DNA from: CAVQSS01 sp963746605
GTDB taxonomy: Bacteria > Desulfobacterota > RBG-13-43-22
Assembly: GCA_963746605.1 (NCBI GenBank)
Contig: CAVVCH010000050.1
Coordinates: 27,005-91,004, forward strand
Reading direction: 5' to 3'
DNA length: 64,000 nucleotides
Shown here: piece after piece, positions 62,629 to 64,000 of the stretch
Position numbering within the stretch: the first letter of the stretch is position 1
Layout of the letters: each line of letters opens with the position of its first letter
Translations under genes and position numbers: made by a program
Notes under the pieces: generated by a model
What the model was told of the DNA's origin: nothing
The model's input: the letters and a program-made list of their open reading frames with translations, nothing else
Database searches by the model: none

Positions 62629-64000
62629 ATGATCCCAAATAACGCTTTGCAAAACAAACGCACGCTTTGGACAAGTTTTGTTACCATTGCCCAGCCTTAT
62701 TTTTTCCCCCGTATCCGCGGCGGCGCCTGGATAACCCTGTTGTTAATGATCATGCTGCTGGTCTTTCTGTTCGGCCTGCTTTTCATGATCGTGTCCGGGA
62801 TTATTCTGACGGCCAACTATTTTGCACCGGACCTGACCGGCAGGATCGCTTCGGGCCTGGTGCCCGTGGTGACGGGCATTTTCAGCTCCAAGGCGTGGCT
62901 GTTGGCCGCGGCCGCTCTGGTTATTCCGGCCATCGTCTTCGGTATGTTCAGCCTCCCCCTGCGCCCCCGTCGGCAGGCCTGGACCCTGCTGGCCGTCGTG
63001 CTGCTGCTGTCCCTGTGCGTGACGGGCATCAACGTGGCCTTCAGCTACATCGGCAATTACTTTACCAACGCCCTGGTGAAAAAAAATCAGGACCTGGCCT
63101 ATCTGTATGTGTCCGCCTATTTCGGCGGCTTTCTCCTGGGCATCCCCATCGTCGCCATGTACAGTTACGTCCAGAATTATCTGGGCATGCGCTGGAGGGA
63201 GTGGATGACCGGCGACTTTCTGGCCAATTATTTCCAGAACCGCAACTACTACGAGATCGAAGCCAAAGGACTGATTGACAACCCCGATCAACGGATCATG
63301 GAAGACATTCGCTCCTTTACCCGGACCTCGCTCTCGTTTTTGCTGATCCTGCTCGGTTCCCTGATGGACCTGCTCTCCTTTTCAGGCATTCTTTGGTCCA
63401 AATCCGGACTGCTGGTAATTGTCGTACTGGGATACTCGGCAGTGGGTACGGGACTCACGGCCCTGATCGGGCGGCGCCTGGTGCCCCTGAACTTCAACCA
63501 ATTGCGCTACGAGGCCGATTTCCGTTACTCACTGATCCATGTGCGCGACAACACGGAATCCATCGCTTTCTATCAGGGCGAGAAACCGGAAATCGACCAG
63601 ATCACCGGTCGATTCCGAAATGTCCTGAAGAACTTCAGTCTGCTCATCGGCTGGCAGCGAAACCTCTCCTTCTTCACGACGGCTTACAGCTATCTGCCGG
63701 TGGTCTTGCCCTTCCTGGTCTTGTTCCCCCTGTATTTCGGCGGCAAGATCGAATACGGCGACATGGTCCAGGCCAATTTCGCCTTCACCCAGGTCTATGC
63801 GGCCCTGTCACTCATCGTCGCCCAAATTGAACCGATCACCAATTTTGCGGCCGGGGTGCGGCGTCTTTCGGACTTTGCCGAGGCCGTCGCCCCCGACCGG
63901 GCGCCATCCGTTGGCATCACCTCCGAGCCGGCGGACCGCTTTGCCCTGAGCCAGGTAACCCTGATGACGCCCAACCGGCAGCGGACTTTGATTCAGGACC
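62629..64000 (+). CDS. SbmA/BacA-like ABC transporter, cut by the window end
   Basis: At least 457 residues, open at the edge. Start ATG 62629; long hydrophobic segments (WITLLLMIMLLVFLFGLLFM, LLAVVLLLSLCVTGINVAFS), then the exporter-type membrane domain with YVQNYLGMRWREWMTGDFLA and NYYEIEAKGLIDNPDQRIME, typical of YddA/SbmA/BacA-like proteins. FAGGVRRLSDFAEAV-type coupling and the first strand of the nucleotide-binding domain (FALSQVTLMTPNRQ) begin just before the end. Likely peptide or vitamin transport; the ATPase part lies outside. Confidence 0.82.
   Translation, partial: MIPNNALQNKRTLWTSFVTIAQPYFFPRIRGGAWITLLLMIMLLVFLFGLLFMIVSGIILTANYFAPDLTGRIASGLVPVVTGIFSSKAWLLAAAALVIPAIVFGMFSLPLRPRRQAWTLLAVVLLLSLCVTGINVAFSYIGNYFTNALVKKNQDLAYLYVSAYFGGFLLGIPIVAMYSYVQNYLGMRWREWMTGDFLANYFQNRNYYEIEAKGLIDNPDQRIMEDIRSFTRTSLSFLLILLGSLMDLLSFSGILWSKSGLLVIVVLGYSAVGTGLTALIGRRLVPLNFNQLRYEADFRYSLIHVRDNTESIAFYQGEKPEIDQITGRFRNVLKNFSLLIGWQRNLSFFTTAYSYLPVVLPFLVLFPLYFGGKIEYGDMVQANFAFTQVYAALSLIVAQIEPITNFAAGVRRLSDFAEAVAPDRAPSVGITSEPADRFALSQVTLMTPNRQRTLIQD

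Overview
The window reads as a chromosomal piece of an anaerobic Desulfobacterota (old Deltaproteobacteria) organism. The evidence is the enzyme content rather than a marker gene: two central enzymes of anaerobic benzoyl-CoA degradation (6-hydroxycyclohexene-carbonyl-CoA dehydrogenase and 6-oxocyclohexene-carbonyl-CoA hydrolase), a heterodisulfide-reductase/flavin oxidoreductase (Hdr-Flx type) electron-transfer operon, cobalamin salvage genes, and three genes that only make sense if UGA is read as selenocysteine. There is no rRNA, tRNA or CRISPR that I can see.

Layout. 0.3-7.7 kb: DUF1786 protein, aldose epimerase, PP2C phosphatase, then three consecutive frameshifted genes (RluA-type pseudouridine synthase, PAS-GGDEF cyclase, haem-sensor-GGDEF cyclase). 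7.6-11.8 kb, minus strand: nagZ and a corrinoid lower-ligand cluster (cbiB, cobC-like, cobS, cobU). 12-17 kb: L,D-transpeptidase, an alanine-heptad lipoprotein, mnmG, IHF, rlpA. 17.2-20.7 kb: SDR, Had and Oah of the benzoyl-CoA pathway. 21-24.9 kb: era, a radical SAM protein, rnc, pyrR. 24.9-32.9 kb: the six-gene Hdr-Flx operon with its own promoter and terminator; the first and last genes (HdrA and an HdrC-HdrB fusion) each carry an in-frame UGA at a conserved cysteine position, followed at the same distance by a SECIS-like hairpin. 33-40 kb: PpiD-like chaperone, flippase, three GT4 glycosyltransferases and a tiny selenocysteine glutaredoxin. 40-52.4 kb: a broken amidase, the oxidative pentose phosphate set (gnd, zwf, pgl) and tkt, and small accessory enzymes. 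52.4-62.5 kb: an accessory zone with two toxin-antitoxin pairs, remnants of signal peptidase, REP-type transposase and Fic genes, a visibly AT-rich two-gene exported module, and decayed HAF/PKD and alkyltransferase-like genes. The window ends inside an SbmA/BacA-like ABC transporter.

How the parts fit. Ring-derived acyl-CoA oxidation (Had, Oah) yields NADH and acyl-CoA intermediates; the Hdr-Flx complex is the type of machine that takes electrons from NADH through FlxA and splits or confurcates them at HdrA between ferredoxin and a disulfide or thiol partner at HdrB. Whether it serves benzoyl-CoA metabolism here is inference. The selenocysteine genes imply a full Sec machinery elsewhere in the genome. 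Repeats typical of intergenic deltaproteobacterial DNA (111-bp inverted-repeat elements, a 139-bp palindrome, AT-rich and TGAGCGAAGCGAAG-type repeats) are scattered through the core regions. Several genes carry single-base frameshifts; I cannot tell assembly error from true decay in each case, and say so in the entries.
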